A stretch of DNA of 64,000 nt from Mesorhizobium loti R88b (GTDB lineage Bacteria > Pseudomonadota > Alphaproteobacteria > Rhizobiales > Rhizobiaceae): contig NZ_CP033367.1 in assembly GCF_013170845.1 (NCBI RefSeq), forward strand, positions 2,667,001 to 2,731,000, written 5' to 3'. Position 1 is the first letter of the stretch. Every line of letters starts with the position of its first letter. The translations under genes were made by a program, and so were the position numbers. Below the pieces are notes generated by a model. That model worked only from the letters and a program-made list of their open reading frames with translations. It did not search any database and was not told the origin of the DNA. Positions 7,738 through 16,665 of this stretch are shown piece by piece.

Positions 7738-9360
7738 ATGGCCGAGGACCAAAAAGGCTTTCGCCTGTCGCGCCGGCTGGTGCTCGGCGCGGCGGTGGTC
7801 GGCGGCGCGATGCTGTGGGGCGGTACCACATTGGCGCGGCTGGCGCGCGGCCCGTCGGGGCCAAAGAACGCTGGACGCATCGCCGATATCGATGGCATCG
7901 CCCTGCCGCTGAAGCCCCTCTCCAGCCCGCCGGCCTTTGACCCTGCGCTGCCATGGTCGGCCAAGGGCGGCGACATCAACGACGCCAGCGGCCTGTCGCG
8001 GACGCCGGTCTACGGTATCGTCGAGGTCAGCGAGGAGGACCACATCGCCAAGGCGTTGGCTTTCGCCCGCGCCAACGGCTTGAAAGTGTCGCTGGCCGCC
8101 ATCCGCCATTCGATGGGTGGGCACGCCTTCGACGACAATGCACTGGTGCTCGATCTCAGGAAATTCAACAAGGTCAGCGTCGACGCGGCGGCCAAGACCA
8201 TGACCCTGCAGCCGGGCGCGCGCTGGCACGACATCCAGAACATGCTGCATCCGCGCTTCGCGGTGAAGGCGATGCAGTCGACCGACATTTTTTCGGTCGG
8301 CGGTTCGCTGTCGGTCAACGCGCATGGCATGGACCATCAGGCAGGCTCGGTGGCGGGCTCGATCCGCTCGATGCGGGTGATGCTGGCGGATGGCTCGGTG
8401 ACGACCTGCTCGCCAAGCGAGAACACTAACCTGTTCCGCCATGTCGTCGGCGGCTACGGCCTGTTCGGCGTGGTGCTGGAGGCGACACTCGATATCGTCG
8501 ACAACGCCGTCTACCGGACCTCGCGTGAAATCATCAAATCGGATGATTTCCCGAAATTCTTTGCGCAGGTGCTGGAGCCGAACAAGGATATTGGCCTGTT
8601 CTACGGCCATCTGTCGACGGCACCGGGCAATTTCCTCGAGGACATGATCGTCTATCGCTACGACAAGGTGGCGGAGGAGCCGCCGGCTGGCCAGCCCGAA
8701 ATCGGCGAACCGGAGGGCGTCGGGTTGAAGCGGGTAATCATCAATCTGGCGAAATGGGGCAGCGTGTTCCAGGAGCTGAAATGGTTCACCGAAAAGACGC
8801 TGGAGCCGAAATTCGAAAGCTGCACGGTGCCGCGCACGGCAGCCATGGCGCAAGGCGAGGCGTGCCTCGTCACCCGCAACAATCCGATGCACGATTCGGT
8901 GCCGTACTTGTTCAACGATCTGACTGACGAGACCGACATACTGCACGAATATTTTATTCCGCGTGCTGCGTATAATCCCTTCATCACGCAAGCCCGCGAG
9001 ATCCTGCGCAACCAGACTCTGCCGGTGCTCAACGCCTCGGTGCGCATCGTCCACAAGGAGGATGTGGCGCTCACCTATGCGCCGGAGCCGGCCTATTCGC
9101 TGGTGCTCTATATCAACCAGCCGACCGATGCCGACGGCGATGCGAGGATGCGGGCGCTGACAAGGGCGCTGATCGACGTGACGATCAAGCATGGCGGGCG
9201 CTTCTTCCTGCCCTACCAGCTGCATTACACGGGCAAGGAGTTGCTGGCATCCTATCCCGAGGTGCCGGCCTTCCTGGCGGCAAAACGGCACTATGACCCG
9301 ACGGAACTGTTTTCCTCGACCTTCTACCGTGCCATCAAGGCGCTGAGCGGGGTGGCGTAA
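7738..9360 (+). CDS. Exported FAD-linked oxidoreductase (FAD_binding_4 / sugar-lactone oxidase-like)
   Basis: 540 residues. The N-terminus carries a twin-arginine-like signal (SRRLVLGAAVVGGAMLWGG near residues 10-28), so export with cofactor is likely. A PCMH-type FAD domain follows: AAIRHSMGGHAFDDNALVLD, LQPGARWHDIQ, SVNAHGMDHQAGS and VVGGYGLFGVVLEATLDI. The C-terminal region continues to a YHLHY-type QLHYTGKELL and a final KRHYDPTELFSS(T)FY, typical of D-arabinono-/gulono-lactone oxidase relatives. The His in the FAD site is compatible with covalent flavin. The substrate is unknown. It is probably transcribed with, or just ahead of, the small periplasmic gene at 9431, from which a palindromic repeat separates it. 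Confidence 0.82.
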   Translation: MAEDQKGFRLSRRLVLGAAVVGGAMLWGGTTLARLARGPSGPKNAGRIADIDGIALPLKPLSSPPAFDPALPWSAKGGDINDASGLSRTPVYGIVEVSEEDHIAKALAFARANGLKVSLAAIRHSMGGHAFDDNALVLDLRKFNKVSVDAAAKTMTLQPGARWHDIQNMLHPRFAVKAMQSTDIFSVGGSLSVNAHGMDHQAGSVAGSIRSMRVMLADGSVTTCSPSENTNLFRHVVGGYGLFGVVLEATLDIVDNAVYRTSREIIKSDDFPKFFAQVLEPNKDIGLFYGHLSTAPGNFLEDMIVYRYDKVAEEPPAGQPEIGEPEGVGLKRVIINLAKWGSVFQELKWFTEKTLEPKFESCTVPRTAAMAQGEACLVTRNNPMHDSVPYLFNDLTDETDILHEYFIPRAAYNPFITQAREILRNQTLPVLNASVRIVHKEDVALTYAPEPAYSLVLYINQPTDADGDARMRALTRALIDVTIKHGGRFFLPYQLHYTGKELLASYPEVPAFLAAKRHYDPTELFSSTFYRAIKALSGVA

Positions 9361-9404
9361 GCAGTTCCAGGAAAAGTGTGAAGCGGTTTTCCGTCCGGAA
9401 CTGC
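9361..9404. repeat. Short palindromic intergenic element (GCAGTTCC...GGAACTGC)
   Basis: Arms GCAGTTCC and GGAACTGC flank AGGAAAAGTGTG...CGGTTTTCCGTC. It is a second member of the element class at 6938-7006 and starts immediately after the oxidoreductase stop codon. Confidence 0.6.
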
Positions 9405-9430
9405 TCAGGAATAGAGCAGGAGAACAGTCA

Positions 9431-10057
9431 ATGCGGATGGTATCGGCGGCAGCCCTCACTCTCATCGCGCTGTGCGCTGGACCGGCCGGAGCCGAGGACC
9501 TCAAGGCCTTCAAGCTGACCATCGATGGCGTCACGGTCGATATCGATCCCGGCGACACCGCAAATGTGACGCTGCCCGGCGGCAAGCAAAGCAAGGTGAC
9601 GCTTGAACGCAACGACTTCGCCACCTTTTCCGGCGGCGGCTTCTCTTTCGTCCATCCGAGCGGCATTTCGGTGACCAAGACCGATCTCGGCGAAAACATC
9701 ACGCAATATCTGATGGCATCGGCGCTGGGCACGATCGTCGTGGTACAGGAATATGGCAATATGAATCCGGTGTCGCTCAACCAGCTGATGCTGCAGGAAA
9801 TGACGAAGGAATCGGTGCAGGCGGGCGCTGAGCTGACGCAGCAACCGACGACGCGCAAGCTCGCCGACGGCAAGGAATTGACCGGCATCAGCGCTGACGT
9901 GAAGACGCGTACCGATGCTGCGCATTTCGAGATCGTCGGCTATGGCCTGGCCGATCAGGGCCTGCTGTTCATCACGCGCGTTGCTGCCGGCGATGACGAG
10001 GCCACCGAACAGCCGCTGATCGACAGGTTCTGGGAGAGCCTGAAGCTTGAGATGTAG
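9431..10057 (+). CDS. Periplasmic protein of unknown function
   Basis: 208 residues beginning with a signal peptide (MRMVSAAALTLIALCAGPAGA, then EDLKAFK). The start has GGAG eight bases upstream. The mature domain is beta-rich and repeats short DG and GG turns: KLTIDGVTVDIDPGDTANV and FATFSGGGFSFVHPSGISV. No family was recognised. The gene lies 70 bases downstream of the FAD oxidoreductase and could accompany it; there is no direct evidence for a shared function. Confidence 0.75.
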   Translation: MRMVSAAALTLIALCAGPAGAEDLKAFKLTIDGVTVDIDPGDTANVTLPGGKQSKVTLERNDFATFSGGGFSFVHPSGISVTKTDLGENITQYLMASALGTIVVVQEYGNMNPVSLNQLMLQEMTKESVQAGAELTQQPTTRKLADGKELTGISADVKTRTDAAHFEIVGYGLADQGLLFITRVAAGDDEATEQPLIDRFWESLKLEM

Positions 10058-10064
10058 AGGGAGC

Positions 10065-10586
10065 CTAAAGCTTGCTCGGCACCAGACCAGCCAGCCAGTT
10101 CACCGAGCGTTTTGCCACATCGGCGGTCGCGGAAGCCGCGCGGCCGAGATCGGTCTTGACCACGGCATAGCCGTTCTTGGTGCGATAGAGCACGCCGGTT
10201 CCGCCATCGACGACCTGCTCATAGGCGACGGGCCGGGCAGCGTCCGCTTCGACCGCCGTTGTCGGCGAGCCGACCGGGACGCTTGGCCGATGGCTCAATT
10301 CCGGCGGCAGCGGGCTTTCTGTCCTGACGACCCTGCTGGCCGGCTTCAGCTCGGGGCCGGATGCGATCGCGGCCAGGTGTGAGGTGGACGACGAGCCCTT
10401 GGTGCGGCAGATGCCGGACACCAGCGGATAGTCGAAATTGCGCTGGTGCAGGATCTGGCTCTTCATCGCGGCTTCGCATTCGGCGATCGTCGACCACTTG
10501 GCCGGCGTCTCGCCGATATATTCGCACAGCTTGGCATCGCAGTCGCAGCCGACAATGGTCATGGCGACAAGGGCGGTCTTGATCAC
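10065..10586 (-). CDS. Cys-rich exported or lipoprotein-like protein of unknown function
   Basis: 173 residues from a GTG with AAGGGACGAG upstream. The hydrophobic N-terminus MIKTALVAMTIVGCDCDAKLC could be a short signal with a lipobox-like Cys at position 14. Cys residues cluster before residue 65 (CDC, LCEY, ECEAAM, ICRTKG). A Pro/Ser-rich linker leads to a C-terminal YRTKNGYAVVKTDLG segment. The C-terminus converges on the preceding periplasmic gene. No function can be assigned. Confidence 0.65.
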   Translation of the reverse strand: MIKTALVAMTIVGCDCDAKLCEYIGETPAKWSTIAECEAAMKSQILHQRNFDYPLVSGICRTKGSSSTSHLAAIASGPELKPASRVVRTESPLPPELSHRPSVPVGSPTTAVEADAARPVAYEQVVDGGTGVLYRTKNGYAVVKTDLGRAASATADVAKRSVNWLAGLVPSKL

Positions 10587-10733
10587 GGGTCTCGTCCCTT
10601 CGAGATGCCCCCCGGCAGCCCATTCAGGTGCATGTCGCGTTTTCAGGCGGCATGCAACCCTCCATCGCGCGCGAACAAGGCGGGATTTGGCCGCGATTGT
10701 GAAATGAACGTGGCGGCGCGACGAAACTGCCGC

Positions 10734-11732
10734 CTATTGGGCCGAGAGCGCGGTCCGTGCCAGGAAATTGGCGATCAATCGCACCACGTCCCGCGGGCGT
10801 TCCACCTGCGGGATGTGGTTGACGCCATCGAGAACAGCCAACTCGGCGCGCGGAAACAGCGAGGCAATCTCTTCACCTTGGTCAAGCGGCGTGGTCGTAT
10901 CGTCTCGCCCCCAGATGACGAGAACGGGTGGTCTGAAGGCACGATAGTTCGCCTTGTTGGCGGCAAGCGATTTCCGTTCGTCGTTGTAGAGGCCGCTGAA
11001 CAGCCAGTGGCCGACCGCGTCGGTGGTGCCTCTGACGTTCAGCGGGCGCCTATAGATCGCCTCGCGCTCGGCCGTGACGAGATCGTCGTTTTCAATGAAG
11101 TTGCGCAGGCCAGGACCGGTCATCAGCGGATTGGTGAAGGTCGAGGCCGTTAGGAGCTGGCGCGGCCAGTCCCTGTTCAGGAACGATGCGAACGGCAAGG
11201 CCGGCGCCTCGGTCCGGCCAAGGCCAAGGGCGACATCGAGCAGGATCAGCGCATCGATGCGATCCGGGGCCGAGAAGGCGGCTTCGATCACGCCACCGCC
11301 GCCATAGGAGTGGACGCCGACGCTGAAATGGCGAAGGCCGAGCGCGTCGGCAAAACCGAGGACGCGCCTGGCGTGGGCGGCGCGAGAATAGTCCTGATCG
11401 GCCGGCCTTTCCGAATAGCCGAAGGGCGGCATGTCGGGCGCTATCACGCGAAAGCCCCGTTCTCCCAAGGGTGCCGCGATATCGCGGTAGGTCTCGGCCC
11501 ACGAGGCCGTCCCGTGGAACAGAAGCAGCGGCGGTCCGTCGGCCGGGCCCCAGACCTGATAGTGCATCTTCAGCCCGTTGACGGTCACGAATAGCGCGCC
11601 GGCCGGCGCTGCCTCCTGCGGCGACAGGTTTTCGCGCAAGGCCGCAGCGCAGCGAAAGCCAACGAGCGCGACAACGATCAGCACGACCAGCGTGAGCGCG
11701 AACCAGCCGACAATCCGGATCAGTCGACGCAT
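10734..11732 (-). CDS. Alpha/beta hydrolase, membrane-anchored
   Basis: 332 residues. An N-terminal membrane anchor (WFALTLVVLIVVALVGF) precedes an alpha/beta hydrolase fold with oxyanion HGTASW, nucleophile elbow GVHSYGGGG (Ser), acid GRDDTTTPLD (Asp) and base DGVNHIPQ (His). It is the last gene of a three-gene minus-strand operon, 14 bases after its neighbour. The substrate is unknown; an esterase or epoxide-hydrolase-like role is possible. The N-terminal anchor implies that catalysis takes place on the periplasmic side. Confidence 0.87.
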   Translation of the reverse strand: MRRLIRIVGWFALTLVVLIVVALVGFRCAAALRENLSPQEAAPAGALFVTVNGLKMHYQVWGPADGPPLLLFHGTASWAETYRDIAAPLGERGFRVIAPDMPPFGYSERPADQDYSRAAHARRVLGFADALGLRHFSVGVHSYGGGGVIEAAFSAPDRIDALILLDVALGLGRTEAPALPFASFLNRDWPRQLLTASTFTNPLMTGPGLRNFIENDDLVTAEREAIYRRPLNVRGTTDAVGHWLFSGLYNDERKSLAANKANYRAFRPPVLVIWGRDDTTTPLDQGEEIASLFPRAELAVLDGVNHIPQVERPRDVVRLIANFLARTALSAQ

Positions 11733-11746
11733 GGCCGTCTGCCGTT

Positions 11747-12877
11747 TCAGTAGTCGTAGACGTGTTCGAGCTTCGCGCCTGCCTTCATGAGCGATGGCAG
11801 CACCAGATGCAGCTTGCGCACGGCCACCACCATGCCGGTGCGGCGCGTCGAGGGGTCGGCCGGCAAGGGATAGCTGAACAGGATGCGCATGCCTTCGGGC
11901 ACGGCGATCGAGTCGGTCGAGAGCATGGTGACCATGATCTCGTCATTGCCGCCGATCTCGACGAAGGAGACGCCCTTGTCGATCAGGCGCGGGATCATGT
12001 CGGTGAACGCCTGATAGCGCTTGGTGACGAAGATGGTGCCCTCGGTGCCGTAGTCACGTTCCAGCAAGGTGTCGGGTTCGTTGCGGGTGGCTTCGCCGAC
12101 CGGGCCCTTGGCCCAGACATGGACATCGAGCAAGGCCGGGTCTGAGGTGGCGGCGAGCGCCTGTTTGATCAGGTCGGCATAGCCCTGCTTGATGGTGTCG
12201 GCGAGACCGAAGGCGAGCTTGCGTTCGCTGGTGCGGATGGAACTGTCTCCCGGCGCCGGCTGTATGGCGAACAGGCCGGCGCGCTTCTCGGCATACGGGA
12301 ACTGGTACCACGGCACCTGGTCGAGAAAGCTTGCATAGTCTGCCGCCACCTTGGCCTGGTAGATGTCGGCGGCGGTGCGCTTGGTTGCGGTCGCCTCGGT
12401 GATGCGGCCGACCGTGTTCTCATAGGCCCATTGCAGGATGTGCTCGATCGAATGGCTGGTGCCGATGATGACCAGCATCTGGTGGTTTGCATAGTTGAAC
12501 TTGTAGGGAGAACTGGCGCGGATCACCGTCGCGTAGTCCTGCCAGAAGCGGCCGACATAGGACCAGTAGGGAAAGCCGCTCGGCTGGTCCTTGGCGACGA
12601 AGCCGGCATATTCGCGCGCGGCGTAGACGATCGCCCATTCCGGATAGGTGAGGAAGGTCGATTCCTCCGGCCGCTGATAGCCGGGGATTTCGGCGCGCAC
12701 CTTGTCGGCCAGCGCCTTGGGTGGCGCGCAGTCGGCGATGCCGGGCAGGGGTGACTTGTCGAGCGACTGCGTGGTCAGGAAGCCGTAGCTCAGCCCGGCG
12801 ATCGGGATGAGGATGACGATGACGATCAGCCAGATAATCGTCTTGATAAGGCGCTTCAGCCAGCGGAACAGGAACAT
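11747..12877 (-). CDS. Membrane-anchored protein of unknown function
   Basis: 376 residues. A single N-terminal transmembrane segment (IIWLIVIVILIPIAGLSYGF) precedes a large, presumably periplasmic domain rich in aromatic residues, including TFLTYPEWAIVYAAREYAG and FPYWSYVGRFWQDYATVI. A helix with GTSHSIEHILQWAYENTVGR lies near residues 140-160. His, Trp and Tyr are unusually frequent, but no catalytic pattern was recognised. It is the middle gene of an operon: 6 bases from the upstream membrane protein and 14 from the downstream hydrolase. Real gene, function unknown. Confidence 0.8.
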   Translation of the reverse strand: MFLFRWLKRLIKTIIWLIVIVILIPIAGLSYGFLTTQSLDKSPLPGIADCAPPKALADKVRAEIPGYQRPEESTFLTYPEWAIVYAAREYAGFVAKDQPSGFPYWSYVGRFWQDYATVIRASSPYKFNYANHQMLVIIGTSHSIEHILQWAYENTVGRITEATATKRTAADIYQAKVAADYASFLDQVPWYQFPYAEKRAGLFAIQPAPGDSSIRTSERKLAFGLADTIKQGYADLIKQALAATSDPALLDVHVWAKGPVGEATRNEPDTLLERDYGTEGTIFVTKRYQAFTDMIPRLIDKGVSFVEIGGNDEIMVTMLSTDSIAVPEGMRILFSYPLPADPSTRRTGMVVAVRKLHLVLPSLMKAGAKLEHVYDY

Positions 12878-12883
12878 GGCCGG

Positions 12884-13318
12884 TCAGGCCGTGGCGAAGT
12901 GGTCATAGATGCGCTTCGACAGCCAGAAGCCGACATAGACGGCGAAGCCGCCAATGACGATGTGCGGCAGATTGGCGAAGAAGCGGGTGGGGAATTCGAT
13001 GTCGTTGAGGGAGCGGAAGCCGTTGATGAAGATGCCGGCATCGAGACAGCCGGAGCCGGTGATCAGCCCGAGCACGCCGTCGAACAGGTAGACCGAGCCG
13101 AACAGCTTGAAATAGAACACTGCCTGACGGTGCGAAATGAAGGCCGCGGCCAGCGCCCAGACGCCGGAGAAGGCATGCAGCAGGTCGTCGTACCATTGCA
13201 GCGAGAACAAGCCGAACAGATTGCCATTGGCATCGTTGAAGGCCGGTATGTAACCGATGGCGACGACGCCGAAGAACAGGAAGGCGTAGGCAACGGCAAG
13301 CTTCTGGATGAGCGTCAT
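12884..13318 (-). CDS. Small polytopic membrane protein of unknown function
   Basis: 144 residues starting at the ATG at 13318, which follows GGGGG at the right spacing. The frame is open further upstream but that part looks non-coding. Four hydrophobic segments are visible: KLAVAYAFLFFGVVAIGYI, LLHAFSGVWALAAAFI, FYFKLFGSVYLFDGVLGLI and HIVIGGFAVYVGFWLS. A DDLLHAFSG motif is charged at a membrane boundary. First gene of the three-gene operon ending at 10734. Family not recognised; the layout resembles DUF4383-like small membrane proteins. Confidence 0.78.
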   Translation of the reverse strand: MTLIQKLAVAYAFLFFGVVAIGYIPAFNDANGNLFGLFSLQWYDDLLHAFSGVWALAAAFISHRQAVFYFKLFGSVYLFDGVLGLITGSGCLDAGIFINGFRSLNDIEFPTRFFANLPHIVIGGFAVYVGFWLSKRIYDHFATA

Positions 13319-14171
13319 GAAGTATCCCCCTTCAAAGAGCCCATTTGCAAACGCTACTCTCCCGGTCGCCTGACGCGGTTTTCTGCGCTTCCGATGCTCA
13401 CGGACCCAAACGTCCGCTGCGCTTCGGTTCTCGAAAGCCACGCCATCCGACTCGGCAGAGCGCGTTTTCAAACGGACTCCGACGTCGAACGTTAGCCGAT
13501 TTTGGCGCCGGTTGCAGCCCCAACCGAAAACACCGTAAAAATTGTGGGGAATAGCCACAAGACAGTCGGCGCCGGGATTTCTCCCAGCGCCTCCCTGTCA
13601 GATCAGGACACGGTCGCGGCAGCAACTTCCGTAAAGTCGTCGCGCCATGCCGGCCTTGATTTTGACGGTCCTGCCAGCCACCGCCCGAAAGCAGCGTCCG
13701 TTCCAGACCACGCTGGTCTTGGCCCTTGCGGGCTTTGCCCTGCGCGCCATCGAAGGTTTTTGCCGTCCTTCATGGCAGCATCGGTCCGCCGTCGGCGTTG
13801 GCACGCTTTCCGCGGCCCCGTAGGTCTCGGCTACCGTCCCTCGAACAGGCAAGCCTGCTCTCGCTTCGGGCCGTACGGGCCTCAGGAAATCCGCCTTTCA
13901 CTTCGCCTTTCGGCTTGATGATTGGTAGCCGCCTGAGATGGGTTAAACTTACGCCGGGTAAGGGTCTTGGGGAATGGCCCCAGGCCTGTGGATAGCGGGA
14001 TTATCGGGGATCGTTTGCCACGAGCCCCGGAATTTCCGTGCCGGCTGCTTTAGACAGCCCGCCCGCTTTTTCGCGTACAGCCGACAGCGCCCCTTGCTCC
14101 ACCGGCGGGCGCGATGTTGAATGCCGGCAAAGGATCGGGCCTGAACGTCCGGCGCCGGGGAGAGCGGGTAT
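13319..14171. other. 850-base region without a recognised gene
   Basis: The region holds the divergent upstream sequences of the membrane operon and the lipid kinase. At 13376-13440 a GCGCTTCCGATGCTCAC...GGAC/GTCC...CGCTTCGGTTCTCGAAAG segment looks like another dispersed repeat. From 13648 a 58-codon plus-strand frame (MPALILTVLPATARKQRPFQ...) is open but has no ribosome-binding site and weaker GC bias at third positions than neighbours. No tRNA or known structured RNA was recognised. Confidence 0.3.
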
Positions 14172-15110
14172 TTGAAAGTCGGGGTGGTACTCAATCCGAT
14201 TGCCGGTGGCGGCCGGCTGAAACGGCATTGGCCCGAGGTTGCCGCCTCGCTGAAAAAGCATTTTGGCGATTTCGAGCTGCGCGAGACGCAAGCCGAGGGC
14301 GATGCCGAACGGCTGGCCATCGACCTCGCCGTCAGCGGCTTCGATCTGGTGATCGCCGCCGGCGGGGACGGCACGGCGAGCGAGGTGGCCGACGGGCTGC
14401 TGCAGGCATCCGAAGAGAGCGGCAAGACGACCGAGCTTGGCCTGCTGCCATGCGGCACGGGTATCGATTTCGCGCGCGGCCTCGGCCTGCCGAAGGAGGT
14501 GGACGCGACTCTGAAGCAGATTGCCGGCGCCAAGCCTCGCAAGGTCGATGCCGGCCGCATCTGTTACATAGACGACCATGGCGCGCTGGCCAGCCGTCAC
14601 TTCATCAACATTGCCAGCCTCGGCCTCTCAGGTGCGACGGACCGCGCGGTCAATGCCGACAAGCGCAAGGGCAAGATGTCGGCCAAGGTTCTGTTCCTGT
14701 GGCGCACCGTGGTCGAGTTCATCCGCTACCGTTTCCAGGATGTGCGGATCACCGTCGATGATGGCGCCCCGGTCGAGGCGCGCATGGCGCTGGTTGCGGT
14801 GGCCAATGGCAAATTCTTCGGCGGCGGCATGATGATCGCGCCGGATGCCGAACTGACCGACGGGCAATTCGACATCGTCATCCTGCGCGCGGCGGGCAAG
14901 CTGAAGCTGATCTGGGATATCCGCCTGCTCTATGGCGGCCGGCATCGCAGCCATCCGGCAATCACCATCCTGCGCGGTATGAAAGTGGTTGTGGAACCGC
15001 TCGGCGATGTCGAGAAGAATGGCGCACTGGTCGACATAGACGGCGAGTCGCCCGGACGCATACCGGCGACCTTCGAGATCCTGCCGGGCGCGCTGACGCT
15101 CAGATATTGA
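14172..15110 (+). CDS. Diacylglycerol/sphingosine kinase-family lipid kinase (YegS-like)
   Basis: 312 residues from a TTG start preceded by GGGGAGAG. The N-terminal KVGVVLNPIAGGG and the DLVIAAGGDGTASEVADGL motif (GGDGT near residue 65) are the ATP-binding signature of the DAGK catalytic domain. LLPCGTGIDFARGL follows as the third conserved block, and the C-terminal domain has the expected VDIDGE strand. Family members phosphorylate lipid hydroxyls at the inner membrane. The actual lipid substrate is unknown. The gene is convergent with the membrane protein at 15119. Confidence 0.88.
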   Translation: MKVGVVLNPIAGGGRLKRHWPEVAASLKKHFGDFELRETQAEGDAERLAIDLAVSGFDLVIAAGGDGTASEVADGLLQASEESGKTTELGLLPCGTGIDFARGLGLPKEVDATLKQIAGAKPRKVDAGRICYIDDHGALASRHFINIASLGLSGATDRAVNADKRKGKMSAKVLFLWRTVVEFIRYRFQDVRITVDDGAPVEARMALVAVANGKFFGGGMMIAPDAELTDGQFDIVILRAAGKLKLIWDIRLLYGGRHRSHPAITILRGMKVVVEPLGDVEKNGALVDIDGESPGRIPATFEILPGALTLRY

Positions 15111-15118
15111 GTCGCTCG

Positions 15119-15589
15119 CTAAGCCGCTTTGATCACCGTCGCGGCGAGGTAGAGCGCCAGCACGACGAAGATGAACAGGTCCGAAATCATGGCGATATTC
15201 TCGTTGGTGTTGCGGTTGCCATTGCGCGTATGCAAGGCGCCCGCCAGACCATAGAACAGGCCACCGGCGATTGCCGCCGGCACCACCCATTCACGGTTCA
15301 GCAGCGACACGGCGCCGAGCACGCCGATGGCGAAATTGCCGAAACCAAGCTCGCGGACAATGACCTCCGCCGCCTTGTCCTTGATGCCGAAGATCGTGTC
15401 GGCGGTGAAGGCGGGGTTTGCCATCTGCCTGACGCCGGCAAGCAGCAGCCGCATGCCGACCGCCCAGAAGACGAACCACTTGCCGATGAGAAACACCAGG
15501 CCGGCGTCGCTGTGGAATGCGAAGGATTCGATGAGGATCGCGGCGACGGGAAAGACACCCATCAACAGCACAACAACCGCCAGATACAT
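15119..15589 (-). CDS. Small membrane protein (DUF6790-like)
   Basis: 156 residues with four membrane segments: MYLAVVVLLMGVFPVAAILI, GLVFLIGKWFVFWAVGMRLLLAG, VVPAAIAGGLFYGLAGAL and ISDLFIFVVLALYLAATVI. A conserved-looking ELGFGNFAIGVLGAVSL lies between segments two and three, which resembles the DUF6790 family. No enzymatic motif. Convergent with the lipid kinase, only 8 bases apart. Confidence 0.72.
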   Translation of the reverse strand: MYLAVVVLLMGVFPVAAILIESFAFHSDAGLVFLIGKWFVFWAVGMRLLLAGVRQMANPAFTADTIFGIKDKAAEVIVRELGFGNFAIGVLGAVSLLNREWVVPAAIAGGLFYGLAGALHTRNGNRNTNENIAMISDLFIFVVLALYLAATVIKAA

Positions 15590-15747
15590 GAACCGCCCCC
15601 AAGCCGCCCCGGCTTTCGCGCCATGGGGTTATCTGAGCCGAGCTGAGGTTCTGAATCAAGCGGCTGCGAGATTGATTCAGGTCTTTTCGAAACTGAATCC
15701 GGCTATCTATCCAAACGAATGAAATTGTTTACTTTTCCGGCCGCTGG

Positions 15748-16665
15748 TCAGATTTCCAGTCTGGCCGGGAAGCCGGGCGCACGCAGGTCGGTGCCGACCG
15801 TATCTTCCAGCAGCTTGACGATCTGCGTCGACCAGGCACCGCCGCCATAGGCTTCCTTGCCTTGCTGAAAGATCGCGTTGACGCGCGTGGCGAGATCGAG
15901 CGGCACGCCGGATTGTTCCCCCATGGCGAGCGCGAAGCCGAGGTCCTTCAGCGCCAGGTCCATGGTGAAGCCGATGTCGTAGGAGCCGTTGAGGATGAGC
16001 TGGCTTTCGGTCTCGTGGACGAAGCTGTTGCCGGAGGAGGCAACGATGGCGTGGTAGCTCTGGGCGAGGTCGAGCCCGCCCTGTTTGGCCAGCATCAGTG
16101 CTTCGCCGGCGGCGACGAGATGGATGAAGGCCAGCATGTTGGTGATCACCTTGATCACCGCCGCCGAACCGATCGGCCCCATCAGAAACGACTTCGCGCA
16201 CATCGCTTCGATGGCCGGTCGGTGGCGTTCGTAGAGGGCGGCATCGCCGCCGACCAGCGCGGTGATTTTTCCAACCGCCGCCAGATGCACGCCACCGGTG
16301 ACCGGACACTCCAACGTCTCGATGCCTTTGGCCGAGGCGAGGGCGGCAAGGCGGATGATCTCGTCGCGGCCATTGGTCGACATCTCGATCCAGGTGCCGC
16401 CTGGGGCCAAGCCTTCCAGCAATCCGCCCGGGCCGGCCAGCACCGCTTCGCTCACCTTGGGCGAGGGCAGGCAGGTGATGGCATTGCCAGCCCGCGCAGC
16501 CGCCTCGGCGGGGCTGCCAGCCTCGGTCGCGCCGAGCGCAACGAGGCGCTCAACGGCGGCGGGGTCGCGGTCGAAGACGGTGACGGCAAAGCCGTTGCGG
16601 ATCAGGCTGGCGGCTAGGTTGCCACCGAGATGGCCAAGGCCGATGAAGGCGTAGCTTTCGCTCAC
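15748..16665 (-). CDS. NAD(P)-dependent 3-hydroxyisobutyrate dehydrogenase-like oxidoreductase
   Basis: 305 residues from a GTG at 16665 that overlaps the upstream gene's stop (GTGA). The Rossmann start is FIGLGHLGGNLAASLIRNGF. The substrate motif ECPVTGGVHLAA corresponds to the family DAPVSGG segment. The catalytic helix GPIGSAAVIKVITN carries the essential Lys and Asn. The family oxidises beta-hydroxyacids such as 3-hydroxyisobutyrate, tartronate semialdehyde or sulfolactaldehyde. Third gene of a translationally coupled operon with an acid-sugar dehydratase-like enzyme and a GMC oxidoreductase, which suggests a hydroxy-acid intermediate in a catabolic route. Confidence 0.86.
   Translation of the reverse strand: MSESYAFIGLGHLGGNLAASLIRNGFAVTVFDRDPAAVERLVALGATEAGSPAEAAARAGNAITCLPSPKVSEAVLAGPGGLLEGLAPGGTWIEMSTNGRDEIIRLAALASAKGIETLECPVTGGVHLAAVGKITALVGGDAALYERHRPAIEAMCAKSFLMGPIGSAAVIKVITNMLAFIHLVAAGEALMLAKQGGLDLAQSYHAIVASSGNSFVHETESQLILNGSYDIGFTMDLALKDLGFALAMGEQSGVPLDLATRVNAIFQQGKEAYGGGAWSTQIVKLLEDTVGTDLRAPGFPARLEI

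Noticed and set aside
7711..9888. 725-codon open frame antisense to the FAD oxidoreductase
   Set aside because: The sense strand has clear FAD-binding motifs and an export signal; the antisense protein is Arg/Gln/His-rich, typical of a shadow in GC-rich DNA.
13648..13824. 58-codon plus-strand frame starting MPALILTVLPATARKQ
   Set aside because: No ribosome-binding site, weak third-position GC and no similarity; mentioned only as part of the unexplained gap.
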